Below, one piece after another: positions 17,134 to 25,403 of a stretch of 64,000 bases of DNA; the stretch's first letter is position 1, and each line of letters starts with the position of its first letter. Both the position numbers and the translations under genes were made by a program. This stretch comes from Clavibacter sp. B3I6 (lineage in GTDB: Bacteria > Actinomycetota > Actinomycetes > Actinomycetales > Microbacteriaceae). Under the pieces are notes generated by a model. The model was not told the origin of the DNA, made no database searches, and was given only the letters and a program-made list of their open reading frames with translations. Location: contig NZ_JAUSYL010000001.1 in the NCBI RefSeq assembly GCF_030816895.1, positions 1,178,001 to 1,242,000 of the forward strand, given 5' to 3'.

Positions 17134-17997
17134 CTACGCGTCGAGCAGCGTGACGAGGTAGCGGCCGTAGCCGCTCTTGATGAGGGGACGGGCGAGCGCC
17201 TCGAGGGCGTCGCGGTCGATCCAGCCGGCGCGGAACGCGATCTCCTCGATGCAGCCGATCTTGAATCCCTGGCGGTCCTCGATGACCTTCACGTACTCGG
17301 ACGCCTGCATCATGCTCTCGAACGTGCCCGTGTCGAGCCAGGCGGTGCCGCGGTCGAGGACCTGCACGCGGAGGCGGCCGGCCTGCAGGTAGTGGTCGTT
17401 GACCGCCGTGATCTCGAGCTCCCCGCGCTCGCTCGGCTGGATGCCCTTGGCGATCTCCACCACGTCGTTGTCGAAGAAGTAGAGGCCGGGGACGGCGTAC
17501 GCGCTCTTCGGCTCCGCGGGCTTCTCCTCGATGGAGACGGCCGTGAAGTCGTCGTCGAACTCGACGACGCCGTAGGCCGTGGGATCGGCCACGTGGTACG
17601 CGAAGATCAGCGCGCCGTCGATCTCGGTGTTCCTCCGCAGGCTGGTGCCGAGGCCGGCGCCGTGGAAGATGTTGTCGCCGAGGACGAGGGCCACCGAGTC
17701 GTCGCCGATGAACTCCTCGCCGATGACGAACGCCTGCGCGAGGCCGTCGGGCGAGGGCTGCACGGCGTACTCGATGCGCATGCCGAGGTGCGAGCCGTCG
17801 CCGAGCAGGGCCCGGAACTGGTCGTTGTACTCGGGCGTCGTGATGATGAGCACCTCGCGGATGTCCGCCATCATCAGCGTCGACAGGGGGTAGTAGATCA
17901 TCGGCTTGTCGTAGATGGGCATCAGCTGCTTGCTGATGCCCTTCGTGATCGGCCAGAGGCGGGTGCCGGAGCCGCCGGCCAGGATGATGCCCTTCAT
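17134..17997 (-). CDS. rmlA: glucose-1-phosphate thymidylyltransferase
   Basis: The 287-residue product starts MKGIILAGGSGTRLWPITKG, the G-G-x-G-T-R-L nucleotidyltransferase signature, followed by KQLMPIYDKPMIYYPL and LGDNIFHG. Length matches RmlA (about 290). It makes dTDP-glucose from glucose-1-phosphate and dTTP, the first step of the dTDP-rhamnose pathway. It begins 3 bp after the stop of rmlC (TGA, GCC, ATG), so the two form an operon in the order rmlC-rmlA. The rest of the pathway, rmlB and rmlD, is on the opposite strand just beyond a gtrA gene. Confidence 0.96.
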   Translation of the reverse strand: MKGIILAGGSGTRLWPITKGISKQLMPIYDKPMIYYPLSTLMMADIREVLIITTPEYNDQFRALLGDGSHLGMRIEYAVQPSPDGLAQAFVIGEEFIGDDSVALVLGDNIFHGAGLGTSLRRNTEIDGALIFAYHVADPTAYGVVEFDDDFTAVSIEEKPAEPKSAYAVPGLYFFDNDVVEIAKGIQPSERGELEITAVNDHYLQAGRLRVQVLDRGTAWLDTGTFESMMQASEYVKVIEDRQGFKIGCIEEIAFRAGWIDRDALEALARPLIKSGYGRYLVTLLDA

Positions 17998-18000
17998 GGC

Positions 18001-18606
18001 TCAGCTCACCTTCTGCGAGTCGTGGAAGGCGCGCATGTCCGACCAGGTGGGGAGGAGACCGGCGGCCGCCGCCTCCGCGAGCGTGGGGGCCTCGAGGTCC
18101 TTCGGGGAGAGCAGCGCCTCGCCCGCCTCCTCGGGGAAGCGGAGGTCGAGGTCGGGATCGAGCGGCGTGATGCCGTGCTCGGCGGAGGGGTTGTAGACGT
18201 CGCTCACGAGGTAGGTGACGGCGGCGTCGTCGGTCAGCGCGACGAAGCAGTGGCCGAGGCCCTCGGAGATGTAGACGGCCTTGTGGGTGTCGGTGTCGAG
18301 CCGCACGCTGTCCCACTGGCCGAAGGTCAGGGATCCCACGCGGATGTCGACGATGAAGTCGAGCACGGCGCCGGAGACGGCCTTCACGTGCTTGGCCTGG
18401 CCGCGCGGCACGTCGGCGAAGTGGACGCCGCGGACGACCCCGCGCTTGGAGACGCTCATGTTCGCCTGGCGGAGGTCGAGGGGGTGCCCGACCGCCTCCT
18501 GGATCTCGTCGAACCGGTACCACTCGAGGAACACGCCCCGGTCGTCGGTGCGCTGGACGGGGGTGAGCTCGTACGCGTCGGGTACGGCGAGTTCGCGGAT
18601 CTGCAC
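18001..18606 (-). CDS. rmlC: dTDP-4-dehydrorhamnose 3,5-epimerase
   Basis: The 201-residue product contains the RmlC cupin core: SKRGVVRGVHFADVPRGQAK (catalytic His in R-G-V-H-F), then VDIRVGSLTFGQWDS, ISEGLGHCFVALTD and YNPSAEHGI (catalytic Tyr). It performs the double epimerisation of dTDP-4-keto-6-deoxyglucose. GTG 18606 is chosen because a TAGACT box ends exactly 7 nt upstream and there is no ribosome site, which fits a leaderless transcript. rmlA follows after 3 bp. Confidence 0.94.
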   Translation of the reverse strand: MQIRELAVPDAYELTPVQRTDDRGVFLEWYRFDEIQEAVGHPLDLRQANMSVSKRGVVRGVHFADVPRGQAKHVKAVSGAVLDFIVDIRVGSLTFGQWDSVRLDTDTHKAVYISEGLGHCFVALTDDAAVTYLVSDVYNPSAEHGITPLDPDLDLRFPEEAGEALLSPKDLEAPTLAEAAAAGLLPTWSDMRAFHDSQKVS

Positions 18607-18613
18607 GGGTCGG

Positions 18614-18619
18614 AGTCTA
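18614..18619 (-). promoter_or_regulatory. -10 box of rmlC-rmlA, probable leaderless
   Basis: TAGACT on the minus strand is separated from the rmlC GTG by 7 nt (CCGACCC). The -35 region overlaps the 3' end of the upstream gtrA gene. Confidence 0.6.
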
Positions 18620-18631
18620 GCAACGGGCCGA

Positions 18632-19084
18632 TCAGCGGCCGGGGCCGCCGCCGCCCCGCGGACGCCGGAACGAGAACCAGCGGTGGCCGACGTAGCTGAT
18701 GAGCGTGATCGCGACCACGATGAGCGCCTGCGCGACGAGGCGCGGGACGCCGACCGCGACGAGCAGCGGGAGCGCGACGGCGTTGAGCGAGATGGAGACG
18801 ACGTAGACGGAGACGAAGCGCGCGAGGTCGCGCAGCACGTGGCCCCGCACGCGGAACACGAGGCGGCGGTACAGGACGAAGGCGACGAGCACGGCGACCG
18901 CGTAGCTCCCGGCGAGCGGCACGAGGGATCCGAGCACGGGCCGGCCCGCCGCGTCGAGCGCCGCGCCGGCCGTGGCCGCGAGCCCCGCGAAGAGGAGGAA
19001 CGCGAAGGCGGTGTTGAAGCCGCCGACGAGGAGGAACGCCACGCGCTCGTCGCGGAGGAGCGCGCGGATGCGGGAGGCGGCCAT
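18632..19084 (-). CDS. GtrA family membrane protein (copy 2)
   Basis: The 150-residue product has four membrane helices and starts MAASRIRALLRDERVAFLLV, closely matching the front of the GtrA at 1039-1509; the tail V-G-H-R-W-F-S-F-R-R is also the family pattern. It is upstream of rmlC on the same strand and diverges from rmlB. It probably assists movement or use of a polyprenyl-phosphate-linked sugar. Exact role in this family is unsettled. The ribosome site before ATG 19084 is weak (CAGGA). Confidence 0.88.
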   Translation of the reverse strand: MAASRIRALLRDERVAFLLVGGFNTAFAFLLFAGLAATAGAALDAAGRPVLGSLVPLAGSYAVAVLVAFVLYRRLVFRVRGHVLRDLARFVSVYVVSISLNAVALPLLVAVGVPRLVAQALIVVAITLISYVGHRWFSFRRPRGGGGPGR

Positions 19085-19173
19085 GCACGCATCCTGCCGC
19101 GTCGCGCCCGGACGTCCGCCCGGCGACCTGCGCCTCCCCCGCACGGGGACGTGGCCCGGCGGGCCGTCGCCGG

Positions 19174-19179
19174 TACACT
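19174..19179 (+). promoter_or_regulatory. candidate -10 box of rmlB-rmlD
   Basis: TACACT would give a transcript with a leader of about 80 nt before rmlB, whose ATG has its own AGGA site. No good -35 is visible. Confidence 0.45.
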
Positions 19180-19264
19180 CGCAGGCGGTCCGCACCCCGA
19201 TCAGCGCGGACACTCCCCCGACGTCGGCCCACCCGCCCGGCGTCTCGACGACAGGACAGACCCC

Positions 19265-20254
19265 ATGAGGATCCTCGTGACCGGCGGCGCCGGCTTCATC
19301 GGCTCGAACTTCGTGCGCCACGCGCTCTCGGACGACTACGCCGGGCTCGAGGGCGCCGACGTCGTCGTGCTCGACGCGCTCACGTACTCCGGCAACCTCG
19401 AGAACCTGGCGGCCGTCAGCGACTCGCCGCGGTACACGTTCGTGGAGGGCGACATCCGCGACGACGCCGTCCTCGACGAGTGGATCCCCCGGGTCGACGC
19501 GGTCGTGCACTTCGCCGCCGAGAGCCACGTCGACCGCTCGGTCCGCGACGCGAGCATCTTCGTCGAGACCAACGTGCTCGGCACGCAGAAGCTCCTCGAC
19601 GCCGCCCTCCGCCACGACCTGAAGCGCTTCGTGCACGTCTCCACCGACGAGGTCTACGGATCCATCGCCGAGGGCTCGTGGGACGAGTCGCGGCCGCTCG
19701 AGCCCAACTCCCCCTACTCCGCCTCCAAGGCCGGCAGCGACCTGCTCGCCCGCTCGTACCACCGCACGCACGGGCTGAACGTGTCGATCACGCGCTGCTC
19801 CAACAACTACGGGCCCTACCACTTCCCCGAGAAGGTCATCCCGCTGTTCGTCACGAACCTCATCGACGACAAGCACGTGCCGCTCTACGGCGAGGGCCTC
19901 AACATCCGCGACTGGCTGCACGTCGACGACCACTGCCGCGGCATCGCGCTCGTGCTCGTGCAGGGCGCGCCCGGCGAGATCTACAACATCGGCGGCGGCA
20001 CCGAGCTCACCAACCGGGAGCTCACGCAGCTGCTGCTCGACGCGACCGGCCGCGACTGGTCGTACGTCGACCGGGTCGAGGACCGCAAGGGCCACGACCT
20101 CCGCTACTCCGTCGACATCTCGAAGATCCAGCGGGAGCTGGGCTACGCGCCGCAGGTGCCGTTCGAGCAGGGCCTCGCCGACGTCGTGCAGTGGTACCGG
20201 GACAACCGCTCCTGGTGGGAGCCGCTGAAGCAGCGCGCCGAGCTGCCCGCGTGA
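19265..20254 (+). CDS. rmlB: dTDP-glucose 4,6-dehydratase
   Basis: The 329-residue product begins MRILVTGGAGFIGSNFVRHA (GxxGxxG), and has HFAAESHVDRSV, VSTDEVYGSI (catalytic TDE) and PYSASKAGSD (YxxxK), all hallmarks of RmlB. It converts dTDP-glucose to dTDP-4-keto-6-deoxyglucose in the cytoplasm. ATG 19265 has AGGACA 7 bp upstream. rmlD starts within its stop (GTGA at 20251). Confidence 0.97.
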   Translation: MRILVTGGAGFIGSNFVRHALSDDYAGLEGADVVVLDALTYSGNLENLAAVSDSPRYTFVEGDIRDDAVLDEWIPRVDAVVHFAAESHVDRSVRDASIFVETNVLGTQKLLDAALRHDLKRFVHVSTDEVYGSIAEGSWDESRPLEPNSPYSASKAGSDLLARSYHRTHGLNVSITRCSNNYGPYHFPEKVIPLFVTNLIDDKHVPLYGEGLNIRDWLHVDDHCRGIALVLVQGAPGEIYNIGGGTELTNRELTQLLLDATGRDWSYVDRVEDRKGHDLRYSVDISKIQRELGYAPQVPFEQGLADVVQWYRDNRSWWEPLKQRAELPA

Positions 20255-21105
20255 GCCGCGTCCTCGTCGCCGGCGGCCGCGGCATGCTCGGGCAGGACCT
20301 CCTGCCCGCGCTCGCCGCGCACGACGTGACCGCGCCCGCGCGCGCCGAGCTCGACATCACCGACGAGGCCGCGGTCCGCCGGGCCGTCGCCGGGCACGAC
20401 GTCGTCGTCAACCTCGCCGCCTACACCGCGGTGGACGCGGCCGAGGAGCACGAGGACGAGGCGCGGGCGATCAACGCGACGGGCGCCGGCGTGCTCGCGC
20501 GCGCCGCGGCCGAGGCGGGCGCCCGCATCGTGCACGTCTCCACCGACTACGTCTTCGACGGATCCGCCTCCTCCCCCTACCCGGAGGACGCGCCCCACGC
20601 GCCCGTCTCCGCCTACGGCCGCACCAAGGCCGAGGGCGAGCGGCTCGTGCTCGACGGCCACCCGGAGGGCGCGAGCATCGTCCGCACCGCGTGGCTGTAC
20701 GGCGCCGGCGGCCCCTCCTTCCCCGCGACGATGCTGCGGCTCCAGGCGACGCACGACACGGTCTCGGTGGTCGACGACCAGCGCGGCCAGCCGACCTGGA
20801 CCGTCGACCTCGCAGCGCGCATCGTGGAGCTCGTCGACGCGGGCGCGCCCGCCGGCGTGTTCCACGGCACGGCCTCGGGCGAGACCACGTGGCACGGCCT
20901 CGCGCGCGCCGTCTTCCAGGAGGCGGGGCTGGATCCCGCGCGCGTGCTGCCGACCGACAGCGCGGCCTTCGTGCGTCCCGCGCCGCGCCCCGCGTACTCC
21001 GTCCTCGGCCACGACGGCTGGGCGCGAGTCGGGCTGGCGCCGCTGCGCGACTGGCGCGAGGCGCTGGCGGACGCCGGCCGGCACGGCGTCCTCCGGGCAC
21101 GCTGA
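20251..21105 (+). CDS. rmlD: dTDP-4-dehydrorhamnose reductase
   Basis: The 284-residue product starts SRVLVAGGRGMLGQDLLPAL, has NLAAYTAVDAAE, HVSTDYVFDGSA and AYGRTKAEGE (YxxxK), and VRTAWLYG. These are RmlD signatures; the enzyme reduces the 4-keto group to give dTDP-L-rhamnose. The GTG start overlaps the rmlB stop (GTGA), so the two are coupled. With rmlA and rmlC in the window the pathway is complete. The ABC exporter permease follows about 95 bp downstream behind its own -10-like box. Confidence 0.95.
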   Translation: MSRVLVAGGRGMLGQDLLPALAAHDVTAPARAELDITDEAAVRRAVAGHDVVVNLAAYTAVDAAEEHEDEARAINATGAGVLARAAAEAGARIVHVSTDYVFDGSASSPYPEDAPHAPVSAYGRTKAEGERLVLDGHPEGASIVRTAWLYGAGGPSFPATMLRLQATHDTVSVVDDQRGQPTWTVDLAARIVELVDAGAPAGVFHGTASGETTWHGLARAVFQEAGLDPARVLPTDSAAFVRPAPRPAYSVLGHDGWARVGLAPLRDWREALADAGRHGVLRAR

Positions 21106-21109
21106 CGGC

Positions 21110-21115
21110 TACACT
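21110..21115 (+). promoter_or_regulatory. candidate -10 box of the ABC exporter operon
   Basis: TACACT just after the rmlD stop would start a transcript with about 80 nt of leader before the permease start at 21201. The -35 would lie within rmlD. Confidence 0.4.
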
Positions 21116-21200
21116 CGTGTCCGGTCCGATCCCGGACGCCTCCGCCGCCTCCGCTCCGCGCCCCGCGCGAGCCCCACGCAGTCCGAAGGGCACCACCGAC

Positions 21201-22070
21201 GTGTCGAGCATGACGAGTTCCGAGTCGCGGGAGTTCTCGAGGCCCGGCACGGGCGCGGGGCTGCTCGACGTCTACCGCCGCCGCTACCTCCTCTCCCTGC
21301 TCGTGCGCAAGGAGGTGCAGGTCCGGTACCGCGGATCGGTGCTCGGCTGGCTGTGGTCGTACGTCAAGCCCGCCGCGCAGTTCGCGGTCTTCTTCATCGC
21401 GATGGGCGTGTTCCTGCGTCTCAACCAGAACCAGGTCAACTACCCGATCTACCTGTTCTCGGGCATCATCCTCATCAACTTCTACACGGAGGCGTTCTCC
21501 AACTCCACGAAGTCCCTGGTGGACAACGGCGCGCTCATCAAGAAGATCTACCTGCCGCGGGAGCTCTTCCCCGTCTCCAGCACCTTCGTGGCGCTCGTGA
21601 ACTTCCTGCCGCAGCTGGTGATCCTGCTCGTCGTCTGCCTCTTCGTGGGCTGGGCGCCGACCCCGGTGCAGGTGCTCGGGATCCTGCTCGGCGTCGCCAT
21701 CATCGGCACGCTGGCCATCGGCCTCGGCATGCTGTTCGGCGCCGCGAACGTGTCGTTCCGCGACTCGCAGAACTTCGTCGAGCTGATCGTCATGGTCGTG
21801 GTGTGGGCGTCGCCCGTCCTCTACCCCTTCGCGCAGGTGCGCGACGTGCTGCCCGACTGGCTGCTCGTGGTCTACCAGCTCAACCCCGTGACGGCCGCCG
21901 TCGAGCTCTTCCACGCGGGCTTCTGGTACCCCACCACGGGCGGCACCGGCGACCTCCCCGAGAACCTCTGGATGTACGGGTTCATCGCCCTCGGCGTCTC
22001 GCTCCTGAGCCTCCTGCTCGGGCAGCTCGTCTTCAAGAAGCTGGAGGGGCGCTTTGCCCAGGACCTCTGA
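21201..22070 (+). CDS. ABC-2 type polysaccharide exporter permease (Wzm-like)
   Basis: The 289-residue product (from GTG 21201) has six membrane helices. The segment LLSLLVRKEVQVRYRGSVLG, followed by W-S-Y-V-K-P, is the typical N-terminal cytoplasmic helix of the polysaccharide export permease family. KSLVDNGALIKKIYLPRELF matches the Wzm and teichoic acid TagG class. It exports a lipid-linked glycan with the ATPase encoded next. The start is uncertain: GTG 21201 has GAAGGG about 10 bp upstream, ATG 21210 is three codons later, and the frame is open back to GTG 21117. The downstream ATPase begins before this gene ends. Confidence 0.9.
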   Translation: MSSMTSSESREFSRPGTGAGLLDVYRRRYLLSLLVRKEVQVRYRGSVLGWLWSYVKPAAQFAVFFIAMGVFLRLNQNQVNYPIYLFSGIILINFYTEAFSNSTKSLVDNGALIKKIYLPRELFPVSSTFVALVNFLPQLVILLVVCLFVGWAPTPVQVLGILLGVAIIGTLAIGLGMLFGAANVSFRDSQNFVELIVMVVVWASPVLYPFAQVRDVLPDWLLVVYQLNPVTAAVELFHAGFWYPTTGGTGDLPENLWMYGFIALGVSLLSLLLGQLVFKKLEGRFAQDL

Positions 22071-22800
22071 GTCGGACGCGCTCCCGCGCATCATCGTGGA
22101 GAACGTGCGCAAGTCGTTCCTCCTCCGCCACACGCACTCCATCAAGGAGACGGTCATCGCGGCCGTCCGCCGGAAGCCGCTCGCCAGCACCTTCGACGCG
22201 CTGGAGGACGTCAGCTTCTCCGTGCGCCCCGGCGAGTCGGTGGCGCTCCTCGGCTTCAACGGATCCGGCAAGTCGACGCTGCTGAAGCTCATCTCCGGCG
22301 TCTACCAGCCCGACAGCGGCGAGGTGCTCGCCCGCGGGCGCATCGCCGGCCTCATCGAGGTGGGCGCGGGCTTCCACCCCGACCTCTCGGGCCGCGAGAA
22401 CATCTACCTCAACGCCGCGATCCTCGGCATGGAGCAGCACGAGATCGACGCCCGCTTCGACCAGATCGTGGCGTTCAGCGAGATCGAGAAGTTCATCGAC
22501 ACCGAGGTCAAGCACTACTCCTCGGGCATGTTCCTCCGGCTCGCCTTCTCGGTCGCCATCCACACCGAGGTCGACATCCTGCTGGTCGACGAGATCCTCT
22601 CCGTCGGCGACGAGCCGTTCCAGCGCAAGTGCCTGGCGAAGATCCGCGAGCTGCACGACCAGGGCAAGACGCTCGTCGTCGTCAGCCACGACCTCGACAT
22701 GGTGTCGGACCTCTGCGAGCGCGGGATCCTCATCCAGTCGGGCCGGGTCGCGTTCGACGGGCCGTCCAAGGACGCCGTCGAGCGGATGCGCCAGGGCTGA
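22054..22800 (+). CDS. ABC-2 type polysaccharide exporter ATPase (Wzt-like, no C-terminal carbohydrate-binding domain)
   Basis: The 248-residue product has Walker A GFNGSGKST (about 68-76), an atypical signature HYSSGMFLRLAFS and Walker B ILLVDEILSVGDEPF, with VVVSHDLDMV as the switch histidine. The KETVIAAVRR front and the S-S-G-M signature are usual for Wzt/TagH exporters. The start is a TTG at 22054 preceded by GGAGGGG with ideal spacing, and it overlaps the permease by 17 bp. Length is that of a bare nucleotide-binding domain, so the carbohydrate-binding domain that selects finished chains in some Wzt proteins is absent. Confidence 0.93.
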   Translation: MPRTSESDALPRIIVENVRKSFLLRHTHSIKETVIAAVRRKPLASTFDALEDVSFSVRPGESVALLGFNGSGKSTLLKLISGVYQPDSGEVLARGRIAGLIEVGAGFHPDLSGRENIYLNAAILGMEQHEIDARFDQIVAFSEIEKFIDTEVKHYSSGMFLRLAFSVAIHTEVDILLVDEILSVGDEPFQRKCLAKIRELHDQGKTLVVVSHDLDMVSDLCERGILIQSGRVAFDGPSKDAVERMRQG

Positions 22801-22842
22801 CGCCGCCGGGCGCTCCTCCCGCCTCCCGCGGCAGGTCGCCGG

Positions 22843-22848
22843 TACGAT
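22843..22848 (+). promoter_or_regulatory. candidate -10 box of the GT4 gene
   Basis: TACGAT would give a leader of roughly 37 nt before GTG 22892, which has a GGAGGA ribosome site. Confidence 0.4.
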
Positions 22849-22891
22849 GGTCCTCCCGCGGGCCGACCCGACACCCGCGCGATGGAGGACC

Positions 22892-24031
22892 GTGACCACC
22901 ACGCTGCGCGTGATCATCGACCAGCTGACCGGCCCGACGCCCGGCGGCATGGGCCGCTACGCCGAGGACCTGACGAGCGCCATCGTCGCCGCCACCCCGA
23001 GCGGGTGCGAGGTCGAGGGCGTGGTCTCCGCGATCACGCCCGAGCAGACGGCCGACCTGGAGGAGCGCCTCCCCGGGCTCGCCCGGATCACGCGCGTGCC
23101 GCTCCCCCGCCGCGAGCTGTCGCGCGCGTGGCAGCTGGGCCTGCCGACGCCCGGCACGACGGGCATGGTGCACGCACCGGGCCTCCTCGCGCCGCTGCGC
23201 CGCCACGACCGCGTCAACACGCACGACCAGATCGTCGCGACCGTCCACGACGTCAACGCGTGGACGCACCCGGAGAGCATGACCAGCGCGTCCGTCTCCT
23301 GGACGAAGGCCATGGCCAAGCGCGCCCGCAAGCACGCCGACGCCGTGGTCGTGCCGTCGCACGCGCTGGCCGAGGAGCTCGCCCGCTACGTCGACCTCGG
23401 CGACCGCGTGCGCGTGATCGGCGGAGCGGTCAGCCCGAGGATCGCGCTGCCCGCGGATCCCGCCGCCCGCGCCGCCGAGCTCGGGCTCCCGGCCGACTAC
23501 CTGCTCACGGTGGGCAGCCTCGAGCCGCGCAAGGGCGTGCAGGCGCTCGTGCAGGCGCTCGCCCGGCCCGAGACCGGCGACCTGCCGCTCCTCATCGTGG
23601 GCCCCGCCACCTGGGGCGACGTCGAGCTGGCGCAGGTGGCGGACGAGGCGGGCGTCGACCCGTCGCGCGTCCGCAGCCTCGGCTCCCTGTCGGACGCCGA
23701 CCTCGCGGTCGCCCTCGACCGCGCCACCGTCTTCGTGCATCCCAGCCTCTCGGAGGGCTTCGGTCTGCCGGTCGTCGAGGCGCTGTCGTTCGGCACGCCC
23801 GTCGTCCATTCGGACGCGCCCGCCCTCCTCGAGGTCGCGGCCGACGCGGGCGTCGTCGTGCCCCGCGAGGACCCGGACGGGTACCCCGAGCGCCTCGCGC
23901 ACGCCATCGGCGGGCTGCTCTCCGACACCGCGGCGCGCGAGCGCCTGTCCGTCGTGGGCCAGGACCGCGCCCGCGCCTTCAGCTGGCGCGACTCCGCCGA
24001 GAAGGTCTGGCAGCTGCACGCCGACCTCTAG
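22892..24031 (+). CDS. glycosyltransferase family 4
   Basis: The 379-residue product has the GT4 layout: an N-terminal Rossmann half with GPTPGGMGRYAEDLTSA, the sentence YLLTVGSLEPRKGVQALVQA at the domain junction (R-K nucleotide contact) and HPSLSEGFGLPVVEALSFG, the E-x-x-x-x-x-x-x-E donor motif. It probably adds rhamnose, mannose or galactose from a nucleotide sugar; the donor cannot be told. GTG 22892 is chosen for its GGAGGA site and because the fold starts directly after it. It is convergent with the LCP gene, 22 bp between stops. Confidence 0.88.
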   Translation: MTTTLRVIIDQLTGPTPGGMGRYAEDLTSAIVAATPSGCEVEGVVSAITPEQTADLEERLPGLARITRVPLPRRELSRAWQLGLPTPGTTGMVHAPGLLAPLRRHDRVNTHDQIVATVHDVNAWTHPESMTSASVSWTKAMAKRARKHADAVVVPSHALAEELARYVDLGDRVRVIGGAVSPRIALPADPAARAAELGLPADYLLTVGSLEPRKGVQALVQALARPETGDLPLLIVGPATWGDVELAQVADEAGVDPSRVRSLGSLSDADLAVALDRATVFVHPSLSEGFGLPVVEALSFGTPVVHSDAPALLEVAADAGVVVPREDPDGYPERLAHAIGGLLSDTAARERLSVVGQDRARAFSWRDSAEKVWQLHADL

Positions 24032-24053
24032 GGGCCGGTGCGCGGGCCGCGGA

Positions 24054-25403
24054 TCAGCCCGCGGACCCCGCGGCGAACTGCTGCTGGATCGCCTCGCGGA
24101 TCGCCGGGAAGTCCGGCTCCTGCGAGTCGAAGCGCGGCGGCACGATCTCCAGGTCGTCCATCGGCTGGCCCTTCGTCTTCAGCGCGAGCTGCGTGAAGTA
24201 GCCGAGCATGCCGCGCGGGATGTCGGTCTTGACCACCTGCTGGCCGGCCTCGGCGATCGCATCGAACTTGGTGAGGACGTTGGCCGGGTCGAACTGCTGC
24301 AGCACGGCCTGCTGGACCTCGCGCTGGCGCGCCATGCGGTCGTAGTCGGTGGTCTGGTAGCGGGATCGCGCGTACCAGAGCGCGTGGTACCCGTCGAGCT
24401 TCTGCTGGCCGGGCTCGATCCACTCGGGGATCGGGACCGGGTTGAACTTCTCGTCGTGCCCGGAGCCCATGCCGATGCGGCGCTTCACGTCGACGTCGAT
24501 GCCGCCGAGCGCGTCGACCATGTCGGAGAAGCCCTGCATGTCGATGAGGGCGTAGTACTGGATCGTCAGGCCGGTGATGCCCTCCACGGCCTCGCGCATC
24601 GCCTCGATCCCCGGGAGGCTCCCCTCCTCCTTCGCGTCGGGGTAGAGGTCCTGCTTGTAGACCTCGACCTCGGTGTAGATGGAGTTGAGCATGCACGCGT
24701 CGACGTCGCAGCGCTGGTAGCCGTTCGGGTAGCGCTCCTGCAGCGGCGACCCGTCGGAGAACGGCACCTTCTCCATGTCGCGCGGGAGCCCGACCATGGT
24801 GGCCCGGCCCGTGGCGGCGTCGACGCTGACCACGGTGATGCTGTCGGGGCGGAGGCCCGCGCGGTCGGTGCCCGCGTCGCCGCCGAGCAGCATGATGTTG
24901 TACCGGCCGTCGACGGGCGCCTCGGTGGCGTAGTCGCCGAAGATGCCGCCGAGGGCGCCGCGGCCCACGCCGACGATGTAGGCCGCGTAGCCCGCCGATC
25001 CCGCCGTGCCCACCATCAGCAGCACCGACAGGGCCGCGATGACCGGGCGGGCCCGGGGCGCGACGCGGATGATGCGCGCGAGCCGGAGCGTGTCGAGCGC
25101 GAGCACGACCCAGAGCACGGCGTACGCGGCGAGCGCCGCCTGCAGGAGGACGAGCAGCCACTCCTGCGACACCAGCTGGATCAGGGCGCCGCGCGCGAAG
25201 AGCGCGAGGCCGCCGATCACGACGGCGAGTGCCCACACGACGAGCGTGGAGGCGAGGCCCACGCGGCCGAGGCGGCGGTTCCCCGCGAGGACCTGCGCGG
25301 ATCCGGGGATGAGGACGTTGAGCACGACGAGCCACCAGGCGCGCGTGGTCATGATGCGCGGCGACCGGCTGTCCGGGTGCCGGATGGGCTGCGTGAGGCT
25401 CAC
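24054..25403 (-). CDS. LytR-CpsA-Psr (LCP) family wall-glycan ligase
   Basis: The 449-residue product has three or more N-terminal hydrophobic segments (about 20-150), more than the single anchor usual in LCP proteins, then an extracellular LCP domain with LGGDAGTDRAGLRPDSITVV, VGLPRDMEKVPF, ALGGIDVDVKRRIG and WYARSRYQTTDYDRMARQRE, whose arginines and aspartates bind the polyprenyl pyrophosphate. LCP enzymes transfer lipid-linked glycans onto peptidoglycan. The GTG at 25403 overlaps the purE stop as GTGA; an in-frame ATG 17 codons later is an alternative start. Its position at the edge of the glycan locus suits a ligase for the exported polymer. Confidence 0.92.
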   Translation of the reverse strand: MSLTQPIRHPDSRSPRIMTTRAWWLVVLNVLIPGSAQVLAGNRRLGRVGLASTLVVWALAVVIGGLALFARGALIQLVSQEWLLVLLQAALAAYAVLWVVLALDTLRLARIIRVAPRARPVIAALSVLLMVGTAGSAGYAAYIVGVGRGALGGIFGDYATEAPVDGRYNIMLLGGDAGTDRAGLRPDSITVVSVDAATGRATMVGLPRDMEKVPFSDGSPLQERYPNGYQRCDVDACMLNSIYTEVEVYKQDLYPDAKEEGSLPGIEAMREAVEGITGLTIQYYALIDMQGFSDMVDALGGIDVDVKRRIGMGSGHDEKFNPVPIPEWIEPGQQKLDGYHALWYARSRYQTTDYDRMARQREVQQAVLQQFDPANVLTKFDAIAEAGQQVVKTDIPRGMLGYFTQLALKTKGQPMDDLEIVPPRFDSQEPDFPAIREAIQQQFAAGSAG

